Below are positions 45,601 through 55,203 of a stretch of 64,000 bases of DNA, one piece after another. The notes under the pieces are model-generated. The model ran no database searches. It was not told the origin of the DNA and worked only from the letters and a program-made list of their open reading frames with translations. Position 1 is the first letter of the stretch. Every line of letters begins with the position of its first letter. The DNA comes from an uncultured SAR116 cluster alpha proteobacterium. Lineage in GTDB: Bacteria; Pseudomonadota; Alphaproteobacteria; Puniceispirillales; Puniceispirillaceae. The position numbers and the translations under genes are program-made. The stretch is taken from the NCBI GenBank assembly GCA_902623185.1, contig CACNSW010000001.1, positions 53,273 through 117,272 of the forward strand, given 5' to 3'.

Positions 45601-45878
45601 CGATCCTCTCCGCTCTCCTAATGAAGATGGGTTTTAATAACCTATCTTCTGTTGCAAAATGAACCGACGATTACCGCCAGCCCGCTGGCCTGCCCATAAG
45701 AAGGTCAAGCAATATTATGCTTTTACTCCCCGTCTATTGCAGGATATTAAGCCAGTGTGATTGGTCATTCTGGCCCCTGCAGTCTTGGACAGGTTCGAGG
45801 CCAAACTCTTGAGATAAGTTGTAGCCCCTGTTTGCCAACCTGGTTGTCCCGGGTGACAAATTCGTCAACGCCGTCCGA
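45601..45878 (-). promoter_or_regulatory. rplA-rplJ spacer, likely L10 leader
   Basis: 278 bases without a gene, in the position where an L10-binding leader and a promoter for rplJL-rpoBC occur in other proteobacteria. I can see G/C-rich blocks able to pair (for example CCTGTTTGCCAACCTGG and GGCCCCTGCAG) but cannot fold the region reliably by eye. Assignment rests mainly on position. Confidence 0.4.
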
Positions 45879-46568
45879 TTAAGCGACGTCCTCAACGAAT
45901 ACGCCAACGCCCATAGTTGAGCTGAGCGTAATTTTCCTTATATATGTCCCCTTCGCTCCACTTGGACGCGCCTTTCGGACAGCTTCAATAAAAGCTGCCG
46001 CATTTTCAGTGATCTGTTCAGCGGTAAAACTGGCTTTACCGATTCCAGCATGCACGACCCCAGCCTTTTCGGCACGGTACTGAACCTCGCCAGCTTTTGC
46101 CGCTTTAACCGCCGCTCCAACATCAGAAGTAACCGTGCCCAATTTAGGGTTTGGCATCAAACCTCTCGGACCAAGTACCTTGCCTAGTCGGCCAACAATA
46201 CCCATCATGTCAGGTGTAGCTATGACGCGGTCAAAACCCGACTGACCATTCTGAATGGACTCTGCAAGATCTTCCGCACCAACCAAATCTGCGCCGGCTG
46301 CCTTCGCCTCATCAGCCTTGGTGTCCTTGGCGAAAACTGCCACTCGCATGCTTTTGCCGGTGCCATTTGGCATAGCGACAACGCCACGTACCATCTGGTC
46401 AGCGTGTCGAGGGTCGACGCCCAAATTCATTGCAATCTCAATGGTTTCGTCGAATTTTGTTCCAGCTGCATTTTTTTTGACAAGAGCCGCAGCGTCGGCA
46501 AGCACGTATTCCCTCTTCCGATCAACCGTTTCGCGATTTGCCCTTATCTTTTTCGAAACCTTAGCCAT
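45879..46568 (-). CDS. rplA: 50S ribosomal protein L1
   Basis: 229 residues from ATG 46568 ([20 protein letters not shown]). Conserved stretches include [60 protein letters not shown] and the C-terminal [17 protein letters not shown]. It moves the L1 stalk that releases E-site tRNA. It follows rplK after four bases. Confidence 0.98.
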   Translation of the reverse strand: MAKVSKKIRANRETVDRKREYVLADAAALVKKNAAGTKFDETIEIAMNLGVDPRHADQMVRGVVAMPNGTGKSMRVAVFAKDTKADEAKAAGADLVGAEDLAESIQNGQSGFDRVIATPDMMGIVGRLGKVLGPRGLMPNPKLGTVTSDVGAAVKAAKAGEVQYRAEKAGVVHAGIGKASFTAEQITENAAAFIEAVRKARPSGAKGTYIRKITLSSTMGVGVFVEDVA

Positions 46569-46572
46569 TCGG

Positions 46573-47004
46573 TTAACCCTCCACCACTTCAAGGCCCATC
46601 GCACGCGCTGATCCCACCACCATGTTCATAGCGCCTTCGACATCAACGGCGTTCATGTCGCCCATTTTTTGATCTGCAATCTCTCTGACCTGCGCCATCG
46701 TAACCCTTCCAGAAACGGCGCGACCAGGTTCCTGACCGCCTTTCTGCAGGCCAGCAGCTTTTTTAAGAAAAAAACTAACTGGCGCTGTTTTCGTTGTGAA
46801 GGTGAATGATTTATCTTGGTAGACGGTTATGACAACTGGAATCGGCATATTCTTTTCCAGGGAGTCTGTAGCCGCGTTGAACGCTTTACAAAACTCCATA
46901 ATGTTCACGCCACGTTGGCCAAGCGCCGGGCCTACAGGTGGCGACGGATTTGCGCCACCTGCCGGGATGTTCAACTTGATAAAGCCGTCAATTTTCTTCG
47001 CCAT
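46573..47004 (-). CDS. rplK: 50S ribosomal protein L11
   Basis: 143 residues beginning [20 protein letters not shown]. Signature [20 protein letters not shown] and C-terminal RNA-binding half ([20 protein letters not shown]). Part of the GTPase-associated centre and thiostrepton site. Between nusG and rplA. Confidence 0.98.
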   Translation of the reverse strand: MAKKIDGFIKLNIPAGGANPSPPVGPALGQRGVNIMEFCKAFNAATDSLEKNMPIPVVITVYQDKSFTFTTKTAPVSFFLKKAAGLQKGGQEPGRAVSGRVTMAQVREIADQKMGDMNAVDVEGAMNMVVGSARAMGLEVVEG

Positions 47005-47057
47005 AATCGTTTTTCCCTATCGCCGCGTCGTTATAACCCGGTTTAAAACTTGTAAAA

Positions 47058-47588
47058 TTATATTTTCTCAACCTGTGAGTATTCTAGTTCGACGGGCGTT
47101 GACCGGCCAAAAATTGACACCGTCACCCTGAGACGCGCCTTGTCATCGTCAGCCTCCTCGACATATCCGTTAAACGACGCGAATGGTCCGTCGGACACCC
47201 GAACTTGCTCACCAACATCAAAGGTCATGGTCGAGCGTGGACGCTCGACACCCTCGCTCATCTGTTTGATCAGACGCTCAGCCTCCGCGTTGGTGATTGG
47301 TACAGGCTTGCCCTTGCCACCCAAAAACCCAGTGACACGCGGTTGGCTTGTCACAAGTTGCCATGCTTCATCAGTCAGTTCCAACTTCACTAGTATATAG
47401 CCAGGGAAAAATTTCTTTTCGCTCTGAACTTTTACACCCTTCTTTACTTCAACCACTTCTTCAGTCGGCACCATTACGTCTTCGATCAGTTCGGCCAAGC
47501 CATGCTTTTCGGCCTGCTCACGAATTGACTGAGCCACTTTTTTCTCTGACCCTGAGAAAACATGAACAACAAACCAGCGTCGAGCCAT
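47058..47588 (-). CDS. nusG: Transcription termination/antitermination factor NusG
   Basis: 176 residues from ATG 47588 ([20 protein letters not shown]). The NGN domain carries [20 protein letters not shown] and the C-terminal KOW domain [20 protein letters not shown]. It binds RNA polymerase and couples to Rho or to S10/NusE. Located between secE and rplK, the usual order. Confidence 0.97.
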   Translation of the reverse strand: MARRWFVVHVFSGSEKKVAQSIREQAEKHGLAELIEDVMVPTEEVVEVKKGVKVQSEKKFFPGYILVKLELTDEAWQLVTSQPRVTGFLGGKGKPVPITNAEAERLIKQMSEGVERPRSTMTFDVGEQVRVSDGPFASFNGYVEEADDDKARLRVTVSIFGRSTPVELEYSQVEKI

Positions 47589-47639
47589 AATCCGCCTATT
47601 CCAATCCAATTTTTGAACTTAAACCTTGCAGCACTGCCT

Positions 47640-47840
47640 TCAGCTGCCAAGGCCGAGAACAAACTGCACGCCGCCCGACAAAACCATATCCACAAGGAGG
47701 AAAAACAGCGCCGCGATAGTCACCATCACGAAGACAGTCAGTGTGGCCGTCCCGGTTTCACGACGTGTAGCCCAAGAAATTTTTGAAATTTCCTGACGGA
47801 CCTGCCTGACAAACTGTGCTGGTGATGTTGTAGCCATCAA
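47640..47840 (-). CDS. secE: Preprotein translocase subunit SecE
   Basis: 66 residues (or 65 from the second Met). The amphipathic helix FVRQVRQEISKISWATRRET leads to one transmembrane helix (TVFVMVTIAALFFLLVDMVL). The short single-span form is typical of alphaproteobacteria. Partner of SecY. In many relatives tRNA-Trp and tuf lie directly upstream. Here they are 11 kb away, behind a block of unrelated genes. Confidence 0.95.
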   Translation of the reverse strand: MMATTSPAQFVRQVRQEISKISWATRRETGTATLTVFVMVTIAALFFLLVDMVLSGGVQFVLGLGS

Positions 47841-48036
47841 TCAAAGTGCCAATAAGAAGTTCAACAATGACGGCATCTACACGTTCAACCAATTGAAAAA
47901 TCTTGAAAAAAGGTCATCACAAAAGTAATAAATAGCAACAAGCTTATATTAGGTTTCACGCACAATTAAACCGTGGAACCGCGTTCTAGCAAAACATGCA
48001 CCTCAAGGCAACCATCAAATGCACTAATTTTTCTAT

Positions 48037-48079
48037 CTTACCAATGCAGTATCGTCGGCCTTACCAATGCAGTATCGTC
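48037..48079. repeat. Two direct copies of a 20-base repeat
   Basis: CTTACCAATGCAGTATCGTC occurs at 48037-48056 and again at 48060-48079, a 23-base period. It lies in the spacer between secE and the MFS gene, at one edge of the inserted-looking gene block. It could be a small tandem duplication, a regulator site pair, or a scar. Confidence 0.9.
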
Positions 48080-48133
48080 CGCATGCAGCGAAGGGAGAAA
48101 CGGCACCCCGCATGAGCGGCTAATTTCAGCGAA

Positions 48134-49333
48134 TTAGTTTAAACGTTGCAATCGCAACGCCAGAAATGACACGCATACCCCAAAAAAACCAATTCCAACA
48201 ACCGAGCCCATGCCTATAGTAAAGCTAGCATCCCCACCTATCGCCACAATGCCGCTGCCCAACAAGCCGCCAATAAGCATCTGTAACGCTCCTACAAGTC
48301 CCATTGCCGACCCACTATCGCATCCTGCAGCACGCACCGCAGCAACCGCGCTATTGGCAACCGTAAATCCATGGCCAAAACCCATGACCATCATACAACC
48401 AGTAACTGAAAACGCCGAACTCCCGCCAAAGAGGTGTACGAGCAAAGCTAACCCAACGCTCGATGCTGAAACTATTGTGCCCCAAAAAGAGGCTAGTTCC
48501 AGACCAAGTCCGGAAACAAACCGACGGTTGGCATGGTTGCCAGCCATATAGCCGGCAGAACAAAGGCAGAAAAACAGCCCGTATTCTAAAGGAGCAACAC
48601 CGTAGCGCTCATATTCGTATGGCATGATGCCGCTCAACACAAAAAACATAGCCACTGCCATTCCAGATGTAAGCCCATTCGAAATGAAAGTTGGATTGAC
48701 CATCAGACCGGTGTAGGCACGAATAACACGGCGAATGTGCATCCTCGACTCACGCTCAATTTTGGTTTCATGTAGTAGAAAAAAGGTGCTGGCTAGCGTT
48801 ATAAAAGCACTAATCGCCATCATTACAATGCAGCCCTTCCAGCCAATTGATTGTGCGATCGCGCCGCCAAAGGCAAATCCCAGGATTGGCACAATCGCTT
48901 GCACCATAGTTATCGTGGATAACTGACGACCAGCCTCAGCGTCGACAAAGCTATCATTGATGACTACACGTCCCATCACTACACAGGCGGCTGCCCCAGC
49001 ACCCTGAAAAACGCGCATCAACACAAGCATATCAATGCTCGTCACAATTAGTGCTCCAAAACTACCCAGTAGGAAAAGCGTCGACCCAGCCAGCATAACC
49101 GGACGCCTTCCAATCCTATCGGAAAGCGTGCCAGCGATCAGCTGGCCAAAGCCAAGCGCCATCATAAAACTTGTCAATACAAATTGTACCTGATCCGCAC
49201 TCGCCACAAAGCTCTGACGGATCAATGGCACCGCTGGTGCCAGAAGTGATACTCCCACGTTTGAACCCGAGACCGCAAGCACAAGCACCCAGATTGGCGG
49301 CCCCAAAGGCGTGATGGCGCGTGAAATCGGCAT
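48134..49333 (-). CDS. MFS transporter, Bcr/CflA-like drug exporter
   Basis: 399 residues from ATG 49333, preceded by GGGAGG; the longer ORF start is rejected. Twelve hydrophobic segments are visible. MFS signature A is present between helices 2 and 3 (GQLIAGTLSDRIGRRPVMLA), and a DHA1-type motif C-like segment sits near helix 5 (VPILGFAFGGAIAQSIGWKG). Proton-driven efflux of drugs or small metabolites is expected. It is divergent from the EamA gene next door and is the secE-proximal gene of the inserted block. Confidence 0.88.
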   Translation of the reverse strand: MPISRAITPLGPPIWVLVLAVSGSNVGVSLLAPAVPLIRQSFVASADQVQFVLTSFMMALGFGQLIAGTLSDRIGRRPVMLAGSTLFLLGSFGALIVTSIDMLVLMRVFQGAGAAACVVMGRVVINDSFVDAEAGRQLSTITMVQAIVPILGFAFGGAIAQSIGWKGCIVMMAISAFITLASTFFLLHETKIERESRMHIRRVIRAYTGLMVNPTFISNGLTSGMAVAMFFVLSGIMPYEYERYGVAPLEYGLFFCLCSAGYMAGNHANRRFVSGLGLELASFWGTIVSASSVGLALLVHLFGGSSAFSVTGCMMVMGFGHGFTVANSAVAAVRAAGCDSGSAMGLVGALQMLIGGLLGSGIVAIGGDASFTIGMGSVVGIGFFGVCVSFLALRLQRLN

Positions 49334-49523
49334 TGAGCCTCCCTTGACTTTGCAGCAACAGCGCAACGAGGTGATAATGACGACCATAGAGCCAATTACA
49401 CGAGCGGCGGTTTTCTCTCGCCAATACTATTTCTACTAGCATTTTGCGTTGCTTTGAAACAAGCTTGGATGAATGTTCTTAGTTTGGTTTGGGTTTACCG
49501 CTTATGTCTATCCGAGAGATGCG

Positions 49524-50414
49524 ATGCGCCTAACCAAAAATATCCATGGCGCTGCCTTGATGACAGGCTGTGTACTGGCATATGTCGTCAATGACGCAGT
49601 GATGAAACTTTTGTTCTCCGATATTGGATTATTTCAAGCAGTTTTTTTTCGTGGGTTGATAACAATTCTACTACTCGCCCTGTTGGTATGGCGCGGCAAA
49701 GTGGCAATCCGTGGCCTCTCACGACAGAGCAAACGACTGGTAGCGCTGCGCGTTGGCGCCGAAATCTGTGCAACGATCGCCTTCCTAACGGCTCTCAAAA
49801 ATATGCCGCTTGCCAACGTCACGGCAATTCTGCAAGCACTGCCGCTTGCTGTGACTATGGCAGCGGCGCTTTTTTTGGCTGAACCTGTGGGGTGGAGGCG
49901 CTGGGCCGCCATTATCATCGGCTTCAGTGGCGTTTTGATCATAATCCGCCCAGGTCTTGAAGGCTTCAATATTTATTCATTATCAGCGCTGATTGCAGTT
50001 GCCTTTATCACCCTCCGTGAAATTGCCACCCGTCGCCTAACAGACGATGTCCCCTCGCTGACCGTGGCGCTCTCAACTGCAATCGGCATTACCTTGTTCG
50101 CTTTGGTGATGATGGTGGGAACTAATTGGGATGCCATGGGTGCAATGTCTTGGCTACTAATAGCTGGAGCGGCGGTTGCCATTATGTTTGGCACTCTGTT
50201 AAGTGTAATGGCGATGCGCGTCGGTGAGATTAGCTTTGTTGCCCCATTTCGCTACACTGCCATGGTCTGGGCGATTGGTCTTGGCATCATAATTTTTGGC
50301 GATTGGCCCGACCAGCCGACGTTGATTGGCACAGGCATCATTATCGCAACCGGCATATATTCGTTTCACCGAGAAAAACAGCGCAAGCATTTGGACAAAC
50401 CAAGGCCAAGTTGA
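49524..50414 (+). CDS. EamA/DMT-family transporter
   Basis: 296 residues from ATG 49524 (MRLTKNIHGAALMTGCVLAY); ten hydrophobic helices in two EamA repeats. Diagnostic segments are FFRGLITILLLALLVW, MPLANVTAILQALPLAVTMA, FLAEPVGWRRWAAIIIGFSG and, in the second half, GEISFVAPFRYTAMVWAIGL. The only plus-strand gene in the block. Substrate unknown; the family often exports amino acids or other metabolites. Confidence 0.88.
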   Translation: MRLTKNIHGAALMTGCVLAYVVNDAVMKLLFSDIGLFQAVFFRGLITILLLALLVWRGKVAIRGLSRQSKRLVALRVGAEICATIAFLTALKNMPLANVTAILQALPLAVTMAAALFLAEPVGWRRWAAIIIGFSGVLIIIRPGLEGFNIYSLSALIAVAFITLREIATRRLTDDVPSLTVALSTAIGITLFALVMMVGTNWDAMGAMSWLLIAGAAVAIMFGTLLSVMAMRVGEISFVAPFRYTAMVWAIGLGIIIFGDWPDQPTLIGTGIIIATGIYSFHREKQRKHLDKPRPS

Positions 50415-50540
50415 GAAAGCCAAATCTCCTTTAAAACGTGTTTAATCACCGGTGACCAATGTTTTCTCACAGATGGCCGAAACACACATAGCACCTTTCT
50501 AGTCCTTGGGTCATTTTTTATCGCCAGCAATCAGCGATCT

Positions 50541-51377
50541 CTAGCGCATCAAAATCATTGGTGGGCGTCGGCGACGTGCAGACTTCGGCTGGTGCCTGTT
50601 AAGATAGCGCTCAATCAATCCCCAAAGCCCTATGATGCACAGGGTCAACACGATAAAATATACCGCTACAATCGGATAGGGAACAAAGGGGTTAAACGTC
50701 TTGTCTGCAAAGTAATTGGCGTAATATAGGGCATCACCCGATTGCCGCCACGCCGGAAAACCTGAGAAAAATACTAATGTCGTGGCATGAAACATGAAAA
50801 TGGCTTCATTGGTGTAGGAAGGCCAGGCAAGACGGAGCATTGTTGGCCAAATTACCCGCCAGAATTTTTGTCGCTGGTCCATGCCATACGCGTCGGCCGC
50901 TTCAAGATCACCAATCGGAATCGAAAGCAGCGCGCCATAGAAAATATTAGCGGTATAGGCGGCAGTGTTCAGGAACAAAACGATCAGCGCGCCAAGCCAA
51001 GCACGCGTCAACCAACGAGTTTGCGCATCAATCTCGACAAAGCCAAGATCAATCACCACGCCCAGCTTTGGCAGCGAGACGAACGTTAAATATGCTATAA
51101 AAAACTGGATGAATAGGGGCGAACCACGAAACAGAAAAATGAAACTCGATGCCGGAAGACGTAAAAATGCCGTTTTAGCAGTCTTTCCCAGGGCAAGCGC
51201 AATCGCCAGCCAAAAGCCAAATGCAAGCGAGAGGATGCCAAAATAAATATTCCAAATCAGGCCACTTCCGATGAGCACCGCTTGTTCGCAAAACGTAATG
51301 TCGGCCTTAGGCAGCAACCGTTCGCCAATGCCTATCGAACGGAGGCTGTAAGCTTGAAATGTCTCAAGGCAACTCAT
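50541..51377 (-). CDS. Polar amino-acid ABC transporter permease (HisM type)
   Basis: 278 residues. About five transmembrane helices, and the EAA-type loop AADAYGMDQRQKFWRVIWPT that docks on the ATPase. FLFRGSPLFIQFFIAYL is typical of HisMQ-family permeases. ATG overlaps the stop of the upstream permease gene by four bases. Works with the second permease, the ATPase (54303) and the periplasmic binding protein (53525). Confidence 0.93.
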   Translation of the reverse strand: MSCLETFQAYSLRSIGIGERLLPKADITFCEQAVLIGSGLIWNIYFGILSLAFGFWLAIALALGKTAKTAFLRLPASSFIFLFRGSPLFIQFFIAYLTFVSLPKLGVVIDLGFVEIDAQTRWLTRAWLGALIVLFLNTAAYTANIFYGALLSIPIGDLEAADAYGMDQRQKFWRVIWPTMLRLAWPSYTNEAIFMFHATTLVFFSGFPAWRQSGDALYYANYFADKTFNPFVPYPIVAVYFIVLTLCIIGLWGLIERYLNRHQPKSARRRRPPMILMR

Positions 51378-52261
51378 CGTCCAAGTTGCCCCACCAACTG
51401 ATTACCACCAAGGGTCGCCTGACCCAGGTTGTAGCGTTCCATCAATCTTGCAAAGACAATCTCGCTGATCTTGGTAAGCCCCAGATAGAATAGCAACAGA
51501 ACCATAAAATACCATAACCGCCAATCTGGATGTGGAAAAGAGAAGGCACTAGTTTTGGCGCTACCAAGCTCCCGCGCCCAATAGACAATATCCTCAACAC
51601 CAAGCAGGAATAACAAAGGTGTGACCTTGATCAATATCATCCAAAGATTTGACAAGCCTGGAAGCGCGTAAATCCACATTTGCGGCAACAAAACCCGCCA
51701 GAAAACTTGAGTCCTATTCATCCCATAGGCGTCAGCCGCTTCAAGCTGATTGCGCGGCACCGCCTCAAACGCACCGCGGAAGGTATTGCCAGCAAAGGCG
51801 CCAAAAACCAGGGCAAATGACAGAACGGCTAGAGCAAAGCCATAGATTTCATGCAGCCATTGCGGGTCACTGTTTAGTGGCATTTTGGCAATTGTACATA
51901 CAACAAAATCGTTGCCCTGGCGAACCGGTTCCAGAACCTCCGGACACATGATGCGATGCCGCAAATATTCAAATCCCTGGTCGAGAGCGATTGGCACAAA
52001 CAGAAAAAATACGATGTCTGGAACACCCCGTACGATAGAAATATAGCCTCGGCCTATAAGCCGTACCGGCAACAAGCGGGCTCGGCTGCCAACGGCACCA
52101 AGTAAGCCAAAAATGATTGCCATTGGTGCAGTGAACGTAAGTAAAGCCAGCACTGTGCAAAACGACAGGTAAAACGCCATATGCTTTCCCGTCATCAAAT
52201 AGCAGGACAACCAAGCGATCCCCTCAAGAACTGATGGATCTGCACAACTCATAACCATCAA
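51374..52261 (-). CDS. Polar amino-acid ABC transporter permease (HisQ type)
   Basis: 295 residues; the true start may be one of several early Met residues. Five or so hydrophobic helices, GYISIVRGVPDIVFFLFVPI and the EAA loop AADAYGMNRTQVFWRVLLPQ. An extra periplasmic stretch (RHRIMCPEVLEPVRQGNDFV) lies between helices. Its ATG overlaps the stop of the FAD oxidoreductase gene by four bases, tying the oxidase into the transporter operon. Confidence 0.92.
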   Translation of the reverse strand: MMVMSCADPSVLEGIAWLSCYLMTGKHMAFYLSFCTVLALLTFTAPMAIIFGLLGAVGSRARLLPVRLIGRGYISIVRGVPDIVFFLFVPIALDQGFEYLRHRIMCPEVLEPVRQGNDFVVCTIAKMPLNSDPQWLHEIYGFALAVLSFALVFGAFAGNTFRGAFEAVPRNQLEAADAYGMNRTQVFWRVLLPQMWIYALPGLSNLWMILIKVTPLLFLLGVEDIVYWARELGSAKTSAFSFPHPDWRLWYFMVLLLFYLGLTKISEIVFARLMERYNLGQATLGGNQLVGQLGR

Positions 52262-53379
52262 CCGGCTTTCTGCCTTATCCCGTCGGCAGCTTGATCTATG
52301 CCGGCATGTGGCCTAAAAGGCGCCAGAAGCGGACTCGGCATGTTGGTTGCAAGCTCTGCCACACCCTGATCTGCTACTGCGGCGGCATTCGAAATGCCGG
52401 AATGCATTACCGCAATATAGAGGCCAAGAATCTCAGTCCCATCCAATTTTTTGACCCGGCCAATTTGGGGTCGGCCCCCTTTTGGAATGACTCGCCGACC
52501 AAGACTGAAAGACGCTACCTCCAAAGGTAATGGACAATGCAGCGCGCGTTCCACACGGGCCACCAATTCCGCTGCAAACTGCTGACACTGGTCTTCTTTC
52601 AGCGCTTGATGATAGCTAAAAGCGCTGCCGATCAGCAATTGCTCAGTGGCTGTCTGCCGAACATGATAATCCGGCGCAGTGAGCAATTGCGAGAGCAATT
52701 TTGGCAATGGCTGGGTTTTGACAAGCAGGCCTGTATTTGGTGTCATCTCAAGCGAAACACCAACACTTTTAAGCAGTGCAGGCGTTCCATTGCCACTTGC
52801 CAGAATGACTTCATCTGCAGTGCAAGGACCGTCATCAGTCATCACCCCATAGACTCGATCCCCTTCAATTAAAAGGCTTTGAACATATCGCTGTTCAGGT
52901 TTTACTTTAGCCGCGGCAAGAAGCGCGCTAACGGTATCACACGGTTCCACGGCCATTTCCGTTGGCACATAAATGGCAAGATCTGGCACTTCTCGCAAGT
53001 AGGGCAACTTTACTGCAACGGCATCGGCTGATAATAATTCAACTGGATAGCCCCATTCCCTATGACACTTGGCAAAGGCACGCAACTCATCAGGATTCTT
53101 ATCCCAAACAAAACCTCCAATCGATGTGGCTTTAAGGTCGGGAATCATCCGCATCCAACTTCGCCAAAGTTGCATGCTAGCATTGCGCAGGTAGAAATAG
53201 CTTTTGTCATTATCGGTGTTGGCATTAATCCAAGCCCAACTGTTGACCGTTGTAGAACTAACGCTGTTTACCGGCAGGCTAGTTAGCACTCTCTTTGGGA
53301 GTTTGCGTTGTGTAGCCGCATAGGCAACACTAGCACCAATAATACCGCTGCCGATAATCAATACTGACGGTGTGGTCAT
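52258..53379 (-). CDS. FAD-dependent amino-acid/amine oxidoreductase (DAO family)
   Basis: 373 residues from ATG 53379, preceded by GGAG. The Rossmann motif IIGSGIIGASVAYAA is at the N-terminus, followed by the DAO-family NSWAWINAN segment. A late region FSLGRRVIPKGGRPQIGRVK and the closing YIAVMHSGISNAAAVADQGV fit FAD-binding enzymes related to DadA and glycine oxidase. Oxidative deamination of an amino acid or N-methyl amine imported by the adjacent ABC system is the likely role. The usual GGxT-type loop after the first strand is degenerate (LPVNSVSSTTV). Confidence 0.85.
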   Translation of the reverse strand: MTTPSVLIIGSGIIGASVAYAATQRKLPKRVLTSLPVNSVSSTTVNSWAWINANTDNDKSYFYLRNASMQLWRSWMRMIPDLKATSIGGFVWDKNPDELRAFAKCHREWGYPVELLSADAVAVKLPYLREVPDLAIYVPTEMAVEPCDTVSALLAAAKVKPEQRYVQSLLIEGDRVYGVMTDDGPCTADEVILASGNGTPALLKSVGVSLEMTPNTGLLVKTQPLPKLLSQLLTAPDYHVRQTATEQLLIGSAFSYHQALKEDQCQQFAAELVARVERALHCPLPLEVASFSLGRRVIPKGGRPQIGRVKKLDGTEILGLYIAVMHSGISNAAAVADQGVAELATNMPSPLLAPFRPHAGIDQAADGIRQKAG

Positions 53380-53464
53380 AGGGGTCTCCAATGGGCACAC
53401 GCTTGCACAAATACGATATATTTCGGAGAAAGGCCGATCAAAGTCTGATATGGCTTAACAAAAT

Positions 53465-53495
53465 GGTAAAGGCAATCCTTAGAATCGCCTTTACC
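53465..53495 (-). promoter_or_regulatory. Hairpin after the binding-protein gene
   Basis: A perfect nine-base-pair stem GGTAAAGGC / GCCTTTACC with a 13-base loop, just downstream of the binding-protein stop and before the oxidase gene. No strong U-run is present. Such intercistronic hairpins commonly stabilise the binding-protein mRNA so that it exceeds the permeases. Confidence 0.6.
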
Positions 53496-53524
53496 TGATG
53501 TAGTCAATCAAGTCGCATCAGCAA

Positions 53525-54262
53525 TTAAAATAGATTGGCGTCTTCACCAAACCATTTTGAGATGAGTTGGTTTAACGAGCCATCAGCCTTCATTGAGCTA
53601 ATAGCCGTGTCCATCTTTGCTCTTAAATCACCGTCAGATTCACGGATTCCCATGCCCACACCGCCACCGATGCTGACCTGGCCAACGGTAGTAAGCTCAC
53701 CATCTGATTCGGCAACAATTGGGTTTAAATAGTCACCATCTGCAAGAACGGCGTCGGCCTCACCGTTGCGAACTGCGGCAATGGTCTCATCCGGAGTAGA
53801 AAACTCTACCAGGGTGGCGCCACTTGAAGCTACAAAACCTGCCTGAATTGTGGCTGTCTGGGCGGCAATTACACCCTTGTTGACATCAACCGATTCACCT
53901 TTCAGAGCAACATAGAGTGATGGCGAGGGTGGAAAATATTCCTGCGTGAAATCAATAACCTGGTCTCGCTCATCCGTGATCGACATCCCGGCAATGATAG
54001 TGTCGTAGTTGCCAGATACCAGATTCGGGATAATCGAATCCCACTCATTTACCACCCATTCACATGTGAGATTCGCCCGTTTGCATAGCTCATCACCAAC
54101 TTCCCGCTCGAAGCCATCAACATCGCCCTCATCATTAATGAAGTTATATGGAGGATAGGCTCCCTCCGTTCCCATGCGCACAGTTTGGGCGGTTGCGGTT
54201 GTAGATACAATGGCACAGATTGCTACACCAACAACAAATGCGCTTTTAAAAAATGAATTCAT
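53525..54262 (-). CDS. Periplasmic amino-acid-binding protein (SBP family 3)
   Basis: 245 residues. Sec signal peptide with hydrophobic core AFVVGVAICAIVSTTATAQT, cleavage probably after ATAQ. The mature start VRMGTEGAYPPYNF, DGFEREVGDELC, WDSIIPNLVSGNYDTIIAGM and ITDERDQVIDFTQEY are classic for lysine/arginine/ornithine- and octopine-type binding proteins. Delivers substrate to the HisMQ-type permeases encoded downstream. Specificity not determinable by eye. Confidence 0.93.
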   Translation of the reverse strand: MNSFFKSAFVVGVAICAIVSTTATAQTVRMGTEGAYPPYNFINDEGDVDGFEREVGDELCKRANLTCEWVVNEWDSIIPNLVSGNYDTIIAGMSITDERDQVIDFTQEYFPPSPSLYVALKGESVDVNKGVIAAQTATIQAGFVASSGATLVEFSTPDETIAAVRNGEADAVLADGDYLNPIVAESDGELTTVGQVSIGGGVGMGIRESDGDLRAKMDTAISSMKADGSLNQLISKWFGEDANLF

Positions 54263-54302
54263 TATTCCCTCCCTTAAATATCACCAACTTCACGCTAAAC
54301 AA

Positions 54303-55088
54303 TTAGGCAGTTACAGATGCGCGAAGAAATTTCTGTAACCTCTCTGTTTTTGGACTTCCAAAAACAGTTTCAGGTGGCCCCTCCTCTTCAATAATCCCCT
54401 GATTTAAAAACACAACATGATTTGAAACATCACGCGCAAGCTTCATGTCGTGTGTGACCAAAATCATCGTACGTCCTTCACCTGCGAGTTGTCGTATGAC
54501 CTTGACCACCTCCTGTTCCAACTCCGGGTCCAGTGCTGAAGTTGGCTCGTCAAAAAGCAGAGCCCTTGGCCGCATGGCAAGCGCCCGCGCGATTGCTGCA
54601 CGTTGTTGCTGCCCACCGCTTAGTTGAGCTGGATAGACATTAGCCTTATCAGCAATGCCAACTTTTTCTAAAAGCGCCATTGCCTCGTCAATCGCCTCGC
54701 CACGCTTGAGCTTTAGAACAGTGACCGGAGCCTCGATCACATTTTTTAGTACACTCATATGCGCCCAAAGATTGAATGATTGGAATACCATCGACAGCTG
54801 CGTTCGCATCCTAACAACCTGCGCCTTGTCAGCTGGCACCCGGTCAGGCCCATCTTCTGACCAGCGCACAGTCTCACCACAAAACCGAATTTCACCATGC
54901 TGACAGATTTCCAGCATATTTATGCAGCGCAACAGGGTTGACTTCCCAGAACCGGAGGAGCCGATCAGCGAGATCACATCACCCTCACAGGCTCGCACAT
55001 CAACGCCCCGCAATACTTCCAGATCGTCATAGCTTTTATGAATGCTGCGCAGTGAGATTACTGGCTGAGATGATGATTGCTGGATCAT
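54303..55088 (-). CDS. Polar amino-acid ABC transporter ATP-binding protein
   Basis: 261 residues with Walker A GSSGSGKSTLLRCIN, signature LSGGQQQRAAIARAL, Walker B ALLFDEPTSALDPE and the switch His in LVTHDMKLARDVSNH. The HisP/GlnQ type is indicated by the insertion MVFQSFNLWAHMSVLKNVIE. First gene of the transporter run (ATPase, binding protein, oxidase, permeases), with 40 bases to the binding-protein gene. Confidence 0.95.
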   Translation of the reverse strand: MIQQSSSQPVISLRSIHKSYDDLEVLRGVDVRACEGDVISLIGSSGSGKSTLLRCINMLEICQHGEIRFCGETVRWSEDGPDRVPADKAQVVRMRTQLSMVFQSFNLWAHMSVLKNVIEAPVTVLKLKRGEAIDEAMALLEKVGIADKANVYPAQLSGGQQQRAAIARALAMRPRALLFDEPTSALDPELEQEVVKVIRQLAGEGRTMILVTHDMKLARDVSNHVVFLNQGIIEEEGPPETVFGSPKTERLQKFLRASVTA

Positions 55089-55203
55089 GAGACACCATTC
55101 AATAATTTAAGGCTTACACTCTTTCAGAATTTATCCACGTTTGACATAATTTTTGCTGTTTCCTTGCAGAAAACTGACCAATTTGAAACATTCAATTGAT
55201 TTA

